This document shows, one piece after another, positions 31,521-40,670 of a DNA stretch of 64,000 nucleotides (the first letter of the stretch is position 1; each line of letters opens with the position of its first letter). Source of the DNA: Saccharomycopsis fibuligera x Saccharomycopsis cf. fibuligera. Its lineage: Eukaryota > Ascomycota > Saccharomycetes > Ascoideales > Saccharomycopsidaceae. The stretch lies in contig CP012819.1 in NCBI GenBank assembly GCA_001936135.1, positions 1,583,501-1,647,500 of the forward strand. Direction: 5' to 3'. The position numbers and the translations under genes are program-made. The notes under the pieces were generated by a model. That model was given only the letters and a program-made list of their open reading frames with translations, searched no databases and was not told the DNA's origin.

Positions 31521-31555
31521 CTCTGTCTTTCTTTCTCCGGCAAAACGTCTTCGCC

Positions 31556-33004
31556 ATGACAATCGCCTCCAGCTTCGCCTACCAGTCGCACCTTTCCAAG
31601 CGCCTCCAGTACCGTCACAACTTTGAGTTTGGCTGCTGCAGCGACTCCAGCGAGCGCCACGATGACCCGATCCTTTTGCAGTACGGGATGCCCCACGACG
31701 GCCTTTTCCCGATCGATTCAGTGACATTCAACGCTGTGGACGCTCCGTTTCAAACGTATCGCGGCGGTAAGCGCCCTGCTAGCGCCGTAGCTGCGACAAG
31801 AAAAAGCGGCGCCGGCGGCGCCAGCGGCGCCGACGTCAGCACATATCTCCAGTACGGCCCAGACTGCGGCAGCCCAGCGCTCCAAAAGATCATCAAAGAG
31901 ATTGTCAGCACCACCCACCTACCAGGCTACAAGCAGTGGGACTCCGTGGTCTCGTTCGGCACTGGCGACGGCGTGTACAAGGTGTTTGACGCTCTCCTCG
32001 ACCCCGGCGACACCGTCTTGGTGGAACAGTTCACCTTCGTCCCCACGCTATCCAGCATCACCTGCTTTGGAGCACAAATAGTGCCGGTGGAGCTCAACTT
32101 GCATAGCGACGGTATCGATGTTGCGGCGCTCGGGTACTTGCTAGCCAACTGGGCGACCCTGCACCCAGGCAGAAGATTCCCAAAATGCATCTACACCATT
32201 CCAACAGGACATAACCCGATCGGCACCACCCAGACGTTGCAAACGAGACAGCAGATCTATGCTCTCTGCAGCAAGTACAGCGTGCTTATTGTCGAGGACG
32301 ACCCGTACGGGTTCATCGCCTTGGCCCAGCACGGCCAGGAGAACCCGTTTGGCCCGTCCAAGAAACTCACCACCGACCAGTTTTTGTCAACGTACGTGCC
32401 TACCTCGTACGTTGAGCTCGACGACAAGGGCTTAGTCATCCGTATGGACTCCTTCTCCAAAGTGTTTGCTCCCGGGCTTAGGATCGGCTCCATCACCGCG
32501 CACGAAGCCATCATTGGCCATATCCGTACATTCATTGCCATCTCCTGCAAGCAGCCTTCAGGGTTGTCTGAATTGGCGGTGGTGAGCATCTATGAGCGTC
32601 ACTTCGGCGGCATTGATGGCTGGATCCAGTGGCTCATCAAGTTGAGTTACGAGTACACTGAGCGGAAACAAGCTTTCATCAACGAGTTACGTCGTTCTCT
32701 GCTTTTCAAAAGCAAAAAAATCCACATACTCGAACCGCACCACGGTATGTTTGTTTCCGTGCAGTTCAATTTCAGGGAAGGCGCGCATGTGGAGAATGCC
32801 TTACTGCAAATTGAAAAAATCGGTTTGAAGAGAGGTGTGGTGGGGGTGCTTGGCACAAGATTGAGTTTCGATGATGATACTAAAAAAACAGCAAATTTTA
32901 TTCGGTTGGCATTGAGCTTCACAGAAGATAAAGAGGAGTTGATTGAGGGTGCTAGACGGTTCATTGCCGCCGTGGAAGAATATTTTGAAAATGAGGAACA
33001 CTAG
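31556..33004 (+). CDS. Aromatic aminotransferase (ARO8/ARO9 family)
   Basis: A 482-residue fold-type I PLP enzyme of the Aro8/Aro9 or 2-aminoadipate aminotransferase type. These transaminate aromatic amino acids, in the last steps of Phe/Tyr synthesis or in aromatic amino acid breakdown to fusel acids. Visible segments are GTGDGVYKVFDALLDPGD (cofactor phosphate region), TIPTGHNPIG with the conserved Asn, IVEDDPYGF with the Asp that contacts the pyridine N, and SFSKVFAPGLRIG carrying the PLP lysine. I start at the first ATG (31556). The frame is open upstream through the pyrimidine repeat but contains no ATG. Aro8 and Aro9 cannot be told apart by eye. The first two thirds are GC-rich with CTC-type codons, while the last third (from about 32,690) is AT-rich with A-runs. 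Confidence 0.9.
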   Translation: MTIASSFAYQSHLSKRLQYRHNFEFGCCSDSSERHDDPILLQYGMPHDGLFPIDSVTFNAVDAPFQTYRGGKRPASAVAATRKSGAGGASGADVSTYLQYGPDCGSPALQKIIKEIVSTTHLPGYKQWDSVVSFGTGDGVYKVFDALLDPGDTVLVEQFTFVPTLSSITCFGAQIVPVELNLHSDGIDVAALGYLLANWATLHPGRRFPKCIYTIPTGHNPIGTTQTLQTRQQIYALCSKYSVLIVEDDPYGFIALAQHGQENPFGPSKKLTTDQFLSTYVPTSYVELDDKGLVIRMDSFSKVFAPGLRIGSITAHEAIIGHIRTFIAISCKQPSGLSELAVVSIYERHFGGIDGWIQWLIKLSYEYTERKQAFINELRRSLLFKSKKIHILEPHHGMFVSVQFNFREGAHVENALLQIEKIGLKRGVVGVLGTRLSFDDDTKKTANFIRLALSFTEDKEELIEGARRFIAAVEEYFENEEH

Positions 33005-33231
33005 ACTCTTTTCCTGTTTTGCACTTTGCAAAGGATTCAAAAATACAAAAGACTTCTTTTCGAACTTTTATAAAAGACAAAAAAAAAGTACTGTTACCTC
33101 TTTTTCCAGCGCCCCAGAAATTTTTGTCTTGTTGAGTGTCTTCTTTTCTAATTTTTATACTTTGTTTTGCTAATACTTGCCATGAAACTGAAAAGCTTTA
33201 TATTCTTTGCTCATTTGGTCGTAGACGCTGC

Positions 33232-33267
<36 letters not shown>

Positions 33268-33512
33268 ATTTTATTTGTTCGCTTGTGCTACGCAGACACA
33301 TTCAGTGAGCAATTTCGGTTTCACGTTCATTCGGCAACTTCCTTGCATTAGAATGCGATAACGTAACCATATATCGCGCAGCTTCGACGTGACAGCTCTG
33401 CAATTCGAAGAATGTCCTGTAAAGCTTGAAATGCTGCACAGCCGCTTGGTTTGTTTTGTCCTAGTAGATAGGATTTTCTCTCTTGCGATGCAACATCATA
33501 GACACAGCCTGC
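33005..33512. other. Intergenic region between convergent genes, with (TA)n
   Basis: Holds the 3' ends of the aminotransferase and AAR2 genes. A dinucleotide (TA)16 microsatellite occupies 33233-33264. No gene is seen. Confidence 0.6.
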
Positions 33513-35150
33513 TCATCCTTCAACCACCATTGGCAAGTCCTCACCGCTTTCATCTATCAACGCATCTTCACTAACATCGAACTTTTCAACCAAGGTATCT
33601 ATAATCGTCTTTATGACCGACTTCGCCCTCTGGCGAGCAATTCCACTATTGCTACCACCATCGGCGTCATAGGAATCATCATTGATGATTTCGAGAACGT
33701 TGCGTACCGCCTCAGTGACTGTTGTAATCAGTACTAAGTTTTCTCCTTCTTGATCGTCCATATCATTGCTAGCAAGCAAATCATGAATATTGCCATTCTT
33801 CTTCCTACTCGCGTTTTTTTCCTTATCGCCCTCATTATCTTCTCGTTCTTCTCCTTCATCATCATAAATATCAACTTCTTCTTCTTCTTCTTCTTCACCG
33901 TTGTCCCCGCCATCATTAGACTTTCCACGATTGGCCGTAGCAGACTCACTAACGTATTCCATTGGCAATAATTGTAATTGTGCATACATGATCTCCAAGA
34001 TTTTCCACTTCTCAAAAAAATTGGTTTTTATGAGCAATGCCTCTGAGTGCATCAAGAGCCTAAGGATGCTCCTGTATTGTTTAGCGGCTGCATAGTTGGC
34101 AAATAATAATGTTAGAAGAAACGTGAACTGGAATTCTCCAATTAAATTATCAAGAGATTTCAATGTGCTGTAGCTGAGCTTCTGTTCATCGTTCCTAGAA
34201 TAATCTTTACCACCCTTGCTACTATCATATGTCTGCAAAATAACATGCTCCGTATACCACGACTTATCGAGTGAATCTTGGGTCTTTTGTTGTATTGTCG
34301 CATTTGGTCTAATGGTGGCAGGATGCTTGAAATTGTGGATCCTGGTAAACTGAAATTTTGATTCTGCATCGTCAATCAAAGTGCTAAGGTTTGTATCTGT
34401 GTTAGCTGAAGCTGGGCCTGTTGTTGTGTATTGACTTCTTTGTTTGAAAGCGTTCAATAGTTCTTCATTTTCTTCGGTTGACGTAGTTACGGTGGATATT
34501 AACGGTACTTCTTTCTTACTACTTCTATTGCCATTGTCGCTTTCTTGAGTACTCTCCGTGACCACCGCATCCTCATTAATTAAAGCCCCGTCAATCTCCA
34601 TGATTTTTGGAGCATCATCATTATGATAATCAGAAATGCTGCCATCACCTCCAATAAATGTCTTTGGCGGCACCACAATCTTCCCAAGAAGCTCCTCCGT
34701 AATGTATCCAGTCAACAAAGTATGCCAAAGTTGACTTTTTTCATCATTCATAAGCGATTTGTAAGGAACCATGAAATTGTAATCATAGTGAATCAAACGC
34801 TTTAGTTCTTCGTCTTCGTTATTATTATCAGTGGGCACATTGTGTGTATCAGTGTGGGCACTTGATCGTTTCACTATTTTAAATTCCTCTGTTTCTTGTA
34901 CATACTCCGCTACAATTATTTCACCTTCACTGCTATTATTTTCGGCAAAAAAACAATAGCCGTGTTTGATACTTTGCTCAGATTGCGCAAATTGCAAGAT
35001 ATGAAATCCAGGATCAATCAATTTGATACCTTTGAAAGGTCTAGTTGGATCTGGCTGGAAAAATTGAAGGTCAAGTCCAAGCACAGGGGAATTTGCTGTT
35101 GATGATGGGATATTGCGGAAAAGAAGGGTTGTTTTTGGTGGGAGGCTCAT
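33513..35150 (-). CDS. AAR2: AAR2-family U5 snRNP assembly factor
   Basis: A 545-residue protein matching Aar2, the cytoplasmic chaperone that holds Prp8 during U5 snRNP assembly and is replaced by Brr2 in the nucleus. The N-terminal domain contains GLDLQFFQPDPTRPFKGIKL and IDPGFHILQF (about residues 25-55), the family core. YDYNFMVPYKSL and the W..LL.GYIT segment (about 122-150) complete it. The C-terminal helical domain is visible as the LIGEFQFTFLLTLLFANYAA stretch (about 336-355). An acidic Glu-rich stretch (about 420-450) and Asn/Asp-rich spacers make it longer than S. cerevisiae Aar2 (355). The start is the first ATG and fits the family N-terminus. It is convergent with the aminotransferase. 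Confidence 0.88.
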   Translation of the reverse strand: MSLPPKTTLLFRNIPSSTANSPVLGLDLQFFQPDPTRPFKGIKLIDPGFHILQFAQSEQSIKHGYCFFAENNSSEGEIIVAEYVQETEEFKIVKRSSAHTDTHNVPTDNNNEDEELKRLIHYDYNFMVPYKSLMNDEKSQLWHTLLTGYITEELLGKIVVPPKTFIGGDGSISDYHNDDAPKIMEIDGALINEDAVVTESTQESDNGNRSSKKEVPLISTVTTSTEENEELLNAFKQRSQYTTTGPASANTDTNLSTLIDDAESKFQFTRIHNFKHPATIRPNATIQQKTQDSLDKSWYTEHVILQTYDSSKGGKDYSRNDEQKLSYSTLKSLDNLIGEFQFTFLLTLLFANYAAAKQYRSILRLLMHSEALLIKTNFFEKWKILEIMYAQLQLLPMEYVSESATANRGKSNDGGDNGEEEEEEEVDIYDDEGEEREDNEGDKEKNASRKKNGNIHDLLASNDMDDQEGENLVLITTVTEAVRNVLEIINDDSYDADGGSNSGIARQRAKSVIKTIIDTLVEKFDVSEDALIDESGEDLPMVVEG

Positions 35151-35790
35151 TTATTATCAGTTTTTTTTTATATTGTTTTAAAACGAATGCGTTTTGAATG
35201 CAGTAAGGGACTATCTCAAAGAGTAGGAAATGCCTAATTTTGGGTATTGGATTGAAGATCTTTTGGTCTGATAATCCTTTGATATACTGTACGCAATATT
35301 AGTCTTCTTTAGCGTATTATGATGTGTGTAGATACTGAAATAAGCTCTCAAATAGCAACGCGGTGCTTTCAAATTTATTGATGATATCTGGTTGAGCTTA
35401 CATCAATACTAACTAAGTTGATTTGATTGATCCCTCACATGTCCAGATGATGGATCTCGAGCGCATCAACCCAATTTTTCGCTTTTCACACCCTTCCCTC
35501 AAATCAGTGCATACATACAAAAAATAAAGACTCCACGTGACTTTGACTTTAATTTCTGATTATAAAAAGGGCACTCTTAAGTCTGTGTAAACAGCCGACG
35601 CACTATCAGCTCTTTGATATTGCATTTCTGGAACCACATGGAAAAGTAGATTTTGGAAAAGTAGATTTTAGTAGTAAGATACAATGATTAGTTTGTATGT
35701 TACATTTCAATCTTGGCGGTAATTTTTTTTACAAAATAAATCCCAGTGAATTAACAACCGATCAAATATTGGTAAAGCAAACCAAAGCGA

Positions 35791-35831
<41 letters not shown>

Positions 35832-36265
35832 CAATATAAAAAGCAAAAATTGTATTTTTTTTCTTTTTTTAAATACTAATATACTGAAGTGATAGCAATA
35901 ATGGTAAAAAATTAAGTAATTTTAAAGAACAAAAGAGAAATACAAATGATAAAAAAATACGTATAAAGTTCAAGAGACCAAGAAGTAGTAAGAGTAAAAT
36001 AGTAGTAAACATAAAGTAGTATAAGATAAAATAAATCAATAACAACCATAGTATAATCAATGGATAACGTTAAAAAAAAGGTACCAAATCATATTTGACA
36101 AATAAAAAATTAAAAAGAAAAAAAAAAAAAGAAAGATAGAAAAGATAAAAAAATAAAAAACAGTAAAAAAAGTAATAGTATACACTAACAAATATCTATT
36201 CTATTACGTAGAATAAGAGATAGCAACTTCTTGAATAAAAGAACATAAAGAAGGTGAAAAAAGCC
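35151..36265. other. Very AT-rich intergenic region with 33-base poly-A
   Basis: It contains a poly-A tract at 35797-35829 and continuous A-rich sequence up to the TUP1 stop codon. A TACTAAC word on the plus strand near 35410 is followed by CAG and a 22-codon frame, but I find no matching donor exon. No gene is called. Confidence 0.5.
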
Positions 36266-38428
36266 CTAGTATTCAGACCATTTCCAGATTCTAGCCTTGC
36301 AGTCACCAGAACCAGTAGCAAACATTCCACTACTGTTGATTGGGCTGTTTGAAACGCTGACACTGATAACTGAATTTCTGTGACCTTGCAACATCAAGAC
36401 TGGATCACCAGTGTTCTTTTCCCAAAAGATAACGCCTCTATCCTTGGAGCCAGACAAGATATATTCCCCATTTGGTGATGCACAAACGCTCAAGACAAAA
36501 TCTTTGTGACCAACATAAGTGACTTCGCAATTAGCTGGGGTGTTGGAATTACTGTTTGGTGCACTTAGGCCGTTCAATGACCATAATTTGACAGTATTAT
36601 CTAATGAGCCAGAGGCGATCTCTTTACCATTACTGGTAAAGATGACCGAATAAACAGAATCTTTGTGACCGTTATCATTTTCATTTTCAGAATCCAATCT
36701 TTCAACGAGGAACCCAGTGATTGCATCCCAAACTCTAACGGTTCTATCCAAAGAACCAGCAGCAATCAACTTACCATCTGGAGAAACAGCAACGGTGGTG
36801 ACACCATCTTCAATGGTAAGGGTAAGTTGAGTTAAACCTGATGTCAAGTCCCAAATTCTAACAGTTCTGTCACCAGACCCGGAAATCAATTTTCTACCGT
36901 CTGGGAAAAAATCTAAAGAATAGATATCTTGCTCGTGGCCCTTCAAGTATTTGGTGATTCTTCTAGTGGTCAAGTCCCAAATTCTAATCAATTTATCCTC
37001 AGCACCAGTAGCCAAATATTTACCATCTGGAGAAAAACAAACAGATCTGATGTACAAGTCACCACCATTGTTAGCTTCTGGAGCAACATTAGCCCCGTTG
37101 CCATTGTTTTGAGGTACATTGTTATCCAACAATCTAGCAACTAACTCACCGGTTTCAACACTATAAACCTGAGTAGTCTTGTTACAACCTGTGGCTAAGA
37201 ATTTGCCATCAGCAGAAAATCTGACACAACAAACCACAGAGTTGTGGTCCAAAGAATGAACCAAGTCAACATCAATTTTTCTTGGTAATGCAGGATTGTA
37301 TAATACGTAGTAGTCACTCATTTGTTTTTTCAAGTCAGCTGGCACAAGTTGGGCATCCAACTCTTTCAAAAATTGTGGAATGAGCTTTTTATGAGCCGAT
37401 CTTTGATTACCTGGAACAGTGTAAGCATTAGAATCAAGTCTAGCAACTTCTTGACCTGGTGCAGCACCTGAAGGTGGAGGTGGTGGAACACTACCGCTAC
37501 CACTGCCACTGCCACTAACTGTAACCTGACCTGGTGCAGCACCTGGAGCACCTGGAGCACCGCTGCTACCTGGAGCGGCACCTGGAACTGGAGCTAGTTC
37601 ACCGCGAGCAGGTTGTGGAGTATGTTGTTGGGATGGTGGGTATGGAGCACCAGGGCCTGGAGGTGGTGGATGTTGTTGACCAGAGGCAGTTCTTTGAGGA
37701 GGACCAATCGGTTGAGGACCGTTCTGCTGATACTGGTTTGGAGGTGGTGGTGGTGGTAAACCGTGCTGTTGTTGTGGTTGGATTGGGTTTTGCTTTGGAG
37801 TGAGCAAAGAGTTTTGCTGAGGAGTGCCATTAGGTTGCACTGGAGGAAGCTGTTGAGGCTGATTTTTTGGGGTTGGAATACCATTAGAAGATGGATTGTT
37901 GCCAGGGGCCAATTGTGGAGGAGGGGGAGGTAACTGGTTAGCGCCAGCCGGTTGAGGCAACGCTGGCTGCTGAGCCAGAGATTGAGGCAGGTGGTTGTAG
38001 AAAGATTTTTGGCCATATGGCACCTGTTGAGGTTGTGGCTGCTGTTGCTGTTGTTGCTGAGCACTAGGAGGATGACCAGGAGCAGCAGGAGCGCCAGGAG
38101 CAGAAGCAGTGGCCAAACTGACTGGATGCTGGGAAGGAGTTCTTTCGTGTTGTTGTTGAACCAACTGTCTGTCTCGTTGCTCGAGTTCCAGCTTTAATCG
38201 GATAATCTCTTGCTCGTAGGCATCCTTGATGGATCTATGAGCGTTCTCCAACTCAAAAACAGTTTGTTTAATTTTCTGAAGTTCATTGGTTTGCTGGTTA
38301 AACTTGTGGTCGGACTCGTCCTTATGAAGTCTATAAGCCGAGGCTTCGGTCTTGACGTTTTCAAACTCGTTTCTTATCCCGTCAAGCAAGTCTTGGAGAC
38401 GGGTGTTGATATTGGGTCTATACGACAT
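36266..38428 (-). CDS. TUP1: TUP1 transcriptional co-repressor
   Basis: A 720-residue orthologue of Tup1, the WD40 subunit of the Cyc8(Ssn6)-Tup1 co-repressor, which in Candida represses filamentation genes. The N-terminal helix (about 1-90) is the tetramerisation and Cyc8-binding region, with the coiled-coil segment [19 protein letters not shown] Pro/Gln-rich linker (about 90-330) follows. [17 protein letters not shown] then begins a seven-blade WD40 propeller to the C-terminus, with blades ending in IRIWDL, VRIWDL, VRVWDA, VKLWSL, VIFWEK and ARIWKW. The [20 protein letters not shown] blade is nearly identical to other Tup1 proteins. The Q/P linker is longer than in C. albicans Tup1 (512 residues overall). 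The start is the first ATG, matching the family N-terminus. A TGGATAGTGGATAG repeat (about 38440-38470) sits just upstream in the leader. Confidence 0.97.
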   Translation of the reverse strand: MSYRPNINTRLQDLLDGIRNEFENVKTEASAYRLHKDESDHKFNQQTNELQKIKQTVFELENAHRSIKDAYEQEIIRLKLELEQRDRQLVQQQHERTPSQHPVSLATASAPGAPAAPGHPPSAQQQQQQQPQPQQVPYGQKSFYNHLPQSLAQQPALPQPAGANQLPPPPPQLAPGNNPSSNGIPTPKNQPQQLPPVQPNGTPQQNSLLTPKQNPIQPQQQHGLPPPPPPNQYQQNGPQPIGPPQRTASGQQHPPPPGPGAPYPPSQQHTPQPARGELAPVPGAAPGSSGAPGAPGAAPGQVTVSGSGSGSGSVPPPPPSGAAPGQEVARLDSNAYTVPGNQRSAHKKLIPQFLKELDAQLVPADLKKQMSDYYVLYNPALPRKIDVDLVHSLDHNSVVCCVRFSADGKFLATGCNKTTQVYSVETGELVARLLDNNVPQNNGNGANVAPEANNGGDLYIRSVCFSPDGKYLATGAEDKLIRIWDLTTRRITKYLKGHEQDIYSLDFFPDGRKLISGSGDRTVRIWDLTSGLTQLTLTIEDGVTTVAVSPDGKLIAAGSLDRTVRVWDAITGFLVERLDSENENDNGHKDSVYSVIFTSNGKEIASGSLDNTVKLWSLNGLSAPNSNSNTPANCEVTYVGHKDFVLSVCASPNGEYILSGSKDRGVIFWEKNTGDPVLMLQGHRNSVISVSVSNSPINSSGMFATGSGDCKARIWKWSEY

Positions 38429-39109
38429 TGTTGCTGCTGTGGGTGGATAGTGGATAGTGGATAGTGGATGGTGATTTATTTTCTAAGTTGAGAAGCTATC
38501 CGGTCCTTAGCAACGACTTTGATGTTCAAGCAAGAGAGCAAAAAAAAAAGTAAAAAGTAAAAAGTGGAAAACAGAAAGTAGAAAGCAGAAAACGGGAGAC
38601 GTAAACACGAAATTCTGAGGCGGAAGACGCTTTGCGGCGACTGAAAAAAAAGTGTTTTTACAGTGCCGCCACTGCCGACTAGCCAACAGAGACACGAAAC
38701 ATGTCTCCCTTGTACTAAATATGAGGTGTCGAGATGTTTTGCTTTGTTGTTAGTGGTGTATAGGTTAATATTGATGTCTCTATGTCACGTGTATTACCAC
38801 CACGGTGAATTGTCACCCAGCCACTTATGGAGCTATGGCAGATTAGCAATAGTATACCATGTGTGGTCCATAGCAGGAATCGCCTGTTGAATGGAAGGGA
38901 GATGGATTGCCTTTAAGAGTCAATTGGAAGATGTCTGGTATGTTTGCGCGACCTTTTCAATAACGGTATACACGAAAACATAGTGTGTAAAATCTATTGT
39001 GCTTCATATGAAAAAGATTTAGCATTATTAATTAACTGAAACTCAACAAATGCGTGTAGACGTGCTTTAACATCGATTACAATGTCTACTTCGACATTGC
39101 AAAAAATTA
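38429..39109. other. Intergenic region between TUP1 and tRNA-Phe
   Basis: TUP1 promoter and leader. It starts with GTGGATA repeats and includes purine-rich AGAAAGTAAAAAGT stretches at about 38535-38590. Beyond that the sequence is AT-rich without a recognised gene. A run of six A at 39101-39106 (T on the minus strand) terminates tRNA-Phe. Confidence 0.5.
39101..39106 (-). terminator. Pol III terminator of tRNA-Phe
   Basis: Six T on the minus strand, four bases after the tRNA 3' end. Confidence 0.85.
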
Positions 39110-39201
39110 TGCGAACTCTGTGGATCGAACACAGGACCTTCAGATTTCTTGTATATTTTATACACTTCAGTCTGACGCTCTCCCAACTGAGCTAAGTCCG
39201 C
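39110..39201 (-). tRNA. tRNA-Phe(GAA) with 19-base intron
   Basis: A 92-base gene. The mature parts match yeast tRNA-Phe closely: GCGGACTTAGCTCAG at the 5' end, anticodon region CAGACTGAAG, then GTTCGATCCACAGAGTTCGC and discriminator A. The intron is 39164-39146 (TGTATAAAATATACAAGAA), inserted one base 3' of the anticodon as in all nuclear tRNA introns. After removal the anticodon stem TCAGA/TCTGA pairs correctly. A and B boxes are intact, and a T6 run follows four bases downstream. Confidence 0.96.
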
Positions 39202-40670
39202 AACCATAATTTGTTGTGTTTAAAAGAGGGTAAGTTCTCTACTAAGTATTTTTAAACACGTTTGTTATGGTTATTATCGTTATCGATGGGTATATCGGCT
39301 TGTCCTTTATTCCACCCATCGCTATATACACAAGTTAAAAGGAACACTTCGCCGACCTTTATACAAGATTTCGACAACTTCAAGGCACCTTCTGACGGTT
39401 GTGAATACCGACTGATCAGGAATGCAAACACAACGAAGGAAAATGTTCGCAACATAATTTTTTTTTTGATAAATGTTGTTTTTTGAAACTGTATAATTCT
39501 CATAGGTCGAGACGAATGAGAAAAATTGTCATAAGATGCTACTGGTCAGTTTTTGTCTTCTTTTTGGGTTTAAATTCCTTGAAAAGTTTCAAAACTACTC
39601 TATATCCTCAGATTTCGGAATTCCGTTTCTCAAGCTTCCCCTATATAATAACAATTGTACTATACTGTATATGTAGATAAATTTTGTGTTAGCATATTAG
39701 GCAAGTATAGTAACAGAAACAAATTGCGCACTTCGCTCTGTCGGAGTACAGTGACTAAATTTACTACTCTTATCTGCAATGAAAGTTTTATTTTTTTTTT
39801 TTTTTTTTTTTAATTTTTTTTTTTGGCTTTGCTTGCCTTATGCTTGCTTCAGATTCTTCAGCCATAGGATACAGTTTACCAAAACGAGAAATTATACATA
39901 ATGAAGGGTATGGGCGTTGTTATTGGTATAATTCGGACACGCTTATACACTTTAATGTTTTTTTTTTTTCTGATATTTTTTATGTTATATTTAGTTGTCT
40001 AGTTTTTCCTTCGTTTTTATTTCGTTTGTCATTTTCATAATTTTTGTTAGTTTCTGTTTTGTCGTTCTTTTTTGTATCCAGATAAGTTGATATCATCTGC
40101 ATCCATAAATATAATTTCTTTTATCTATTTGCGTTTTTGACATTACCTTGTTTATCTAATTAATAACTCATTCGTTTCTCGTTTTAATTAAACTACCCCA
40201 CTTGAAAAAAAAAAGAAGACTCCTTTGTAATTCAGAATCTATAGGTAAAAACTTCTAGCCTGTATTCAACTTTCACTTGAATTTTGATTTTTTGTATCAT
40301 GACACCTCTCAATATAAAATGCATAACATATCTAATAAACAAAGCTTGTAGTACAGTATTAGCTGGCATATTGAGGCTATTTCTACATTCGTTTTACTTC
40401 CATCATCCATGTCGGCATATAAAAACAACCCATAAATATTCTAGAGCCACTCCAAAGCAATAATAAAAATTAGACGAGAATAAAAAAAAAAAAGAAAAAA
40501 AAAGAAAAATAGGTAAGAAAAAAAAGTAACTTGTTGGAAAAGAGCCAAATGTAAAAAAACAAGTAAAAAATAAATTAACCAAAAGAATAAACATCGATTT
40601 CTTGCTCTTTGGTATCTCACTCATGTCCTAGAAACTTAATAATGAGTTTAACACGACAGCGCCCGTGTCA
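39202..40670. other. AT-rich intergenic region with a dispersed repeat copy
   Basis: The upstream flank of tRNA-Phe and the downstream flank of the ECM14-like gene. It contains poly-T stretches (39789-39811 and 39815-39824) and one copy of a repeat also found near the U6 gene. Short open frames lack support. Confidence 0.5.
39840..39936 (+). repeat. Dispersed repeat, copy A (about 640 bp upstream of tRNA-Phe)
   Basis: By hand alignment this segment is about 80% identical to 47137-47238 over some 88 bases, with one 3-base gap. Shared words include TGCTTCAGATT, GAGAAATTAT and GTTATTGGT. Similarity may extend left to a common TGAAAGTTTT (near 39780), interrupted by poly-T. In copy A the segment is part of a 66-codon open frame. 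Confidence 0.7.

Larger units (their letters stand above)
30723..31555. other. Divergent promoter region with unusual repeats
   Basis: It lies between the divergently transcribed TilS-like and aminotransferase genes. It contains a 20-bp tandem repeat ending in a perfect 12-bp inverted repeat, a CAG/CAA repeat (about 31263-31288), a TATATAA element (31306-31312) and an 11-bp pyrimidine repeat running up to the aminotransferase ATG. Open frames on the minus strand here are repeat artefacts. Confidence 0.65.

Noticed and set aside
31229-31727. Minus-strand frames with Lys/Glu/Arg repeats (ERQKKDRRKTE)
   Set aside because: This is the reverse strand of the 11-bp pyrimidine repeat, open in all frames because the unit has no stop.
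35406-35530. TACTAAC followed by CAG and a short ATG frame on the plus strand, as if a second exon
   Set aside because: The frame ends after about 22 codons with no family likeness, and no convincing 5' donor exon lies upstream between AAR2 and this point.
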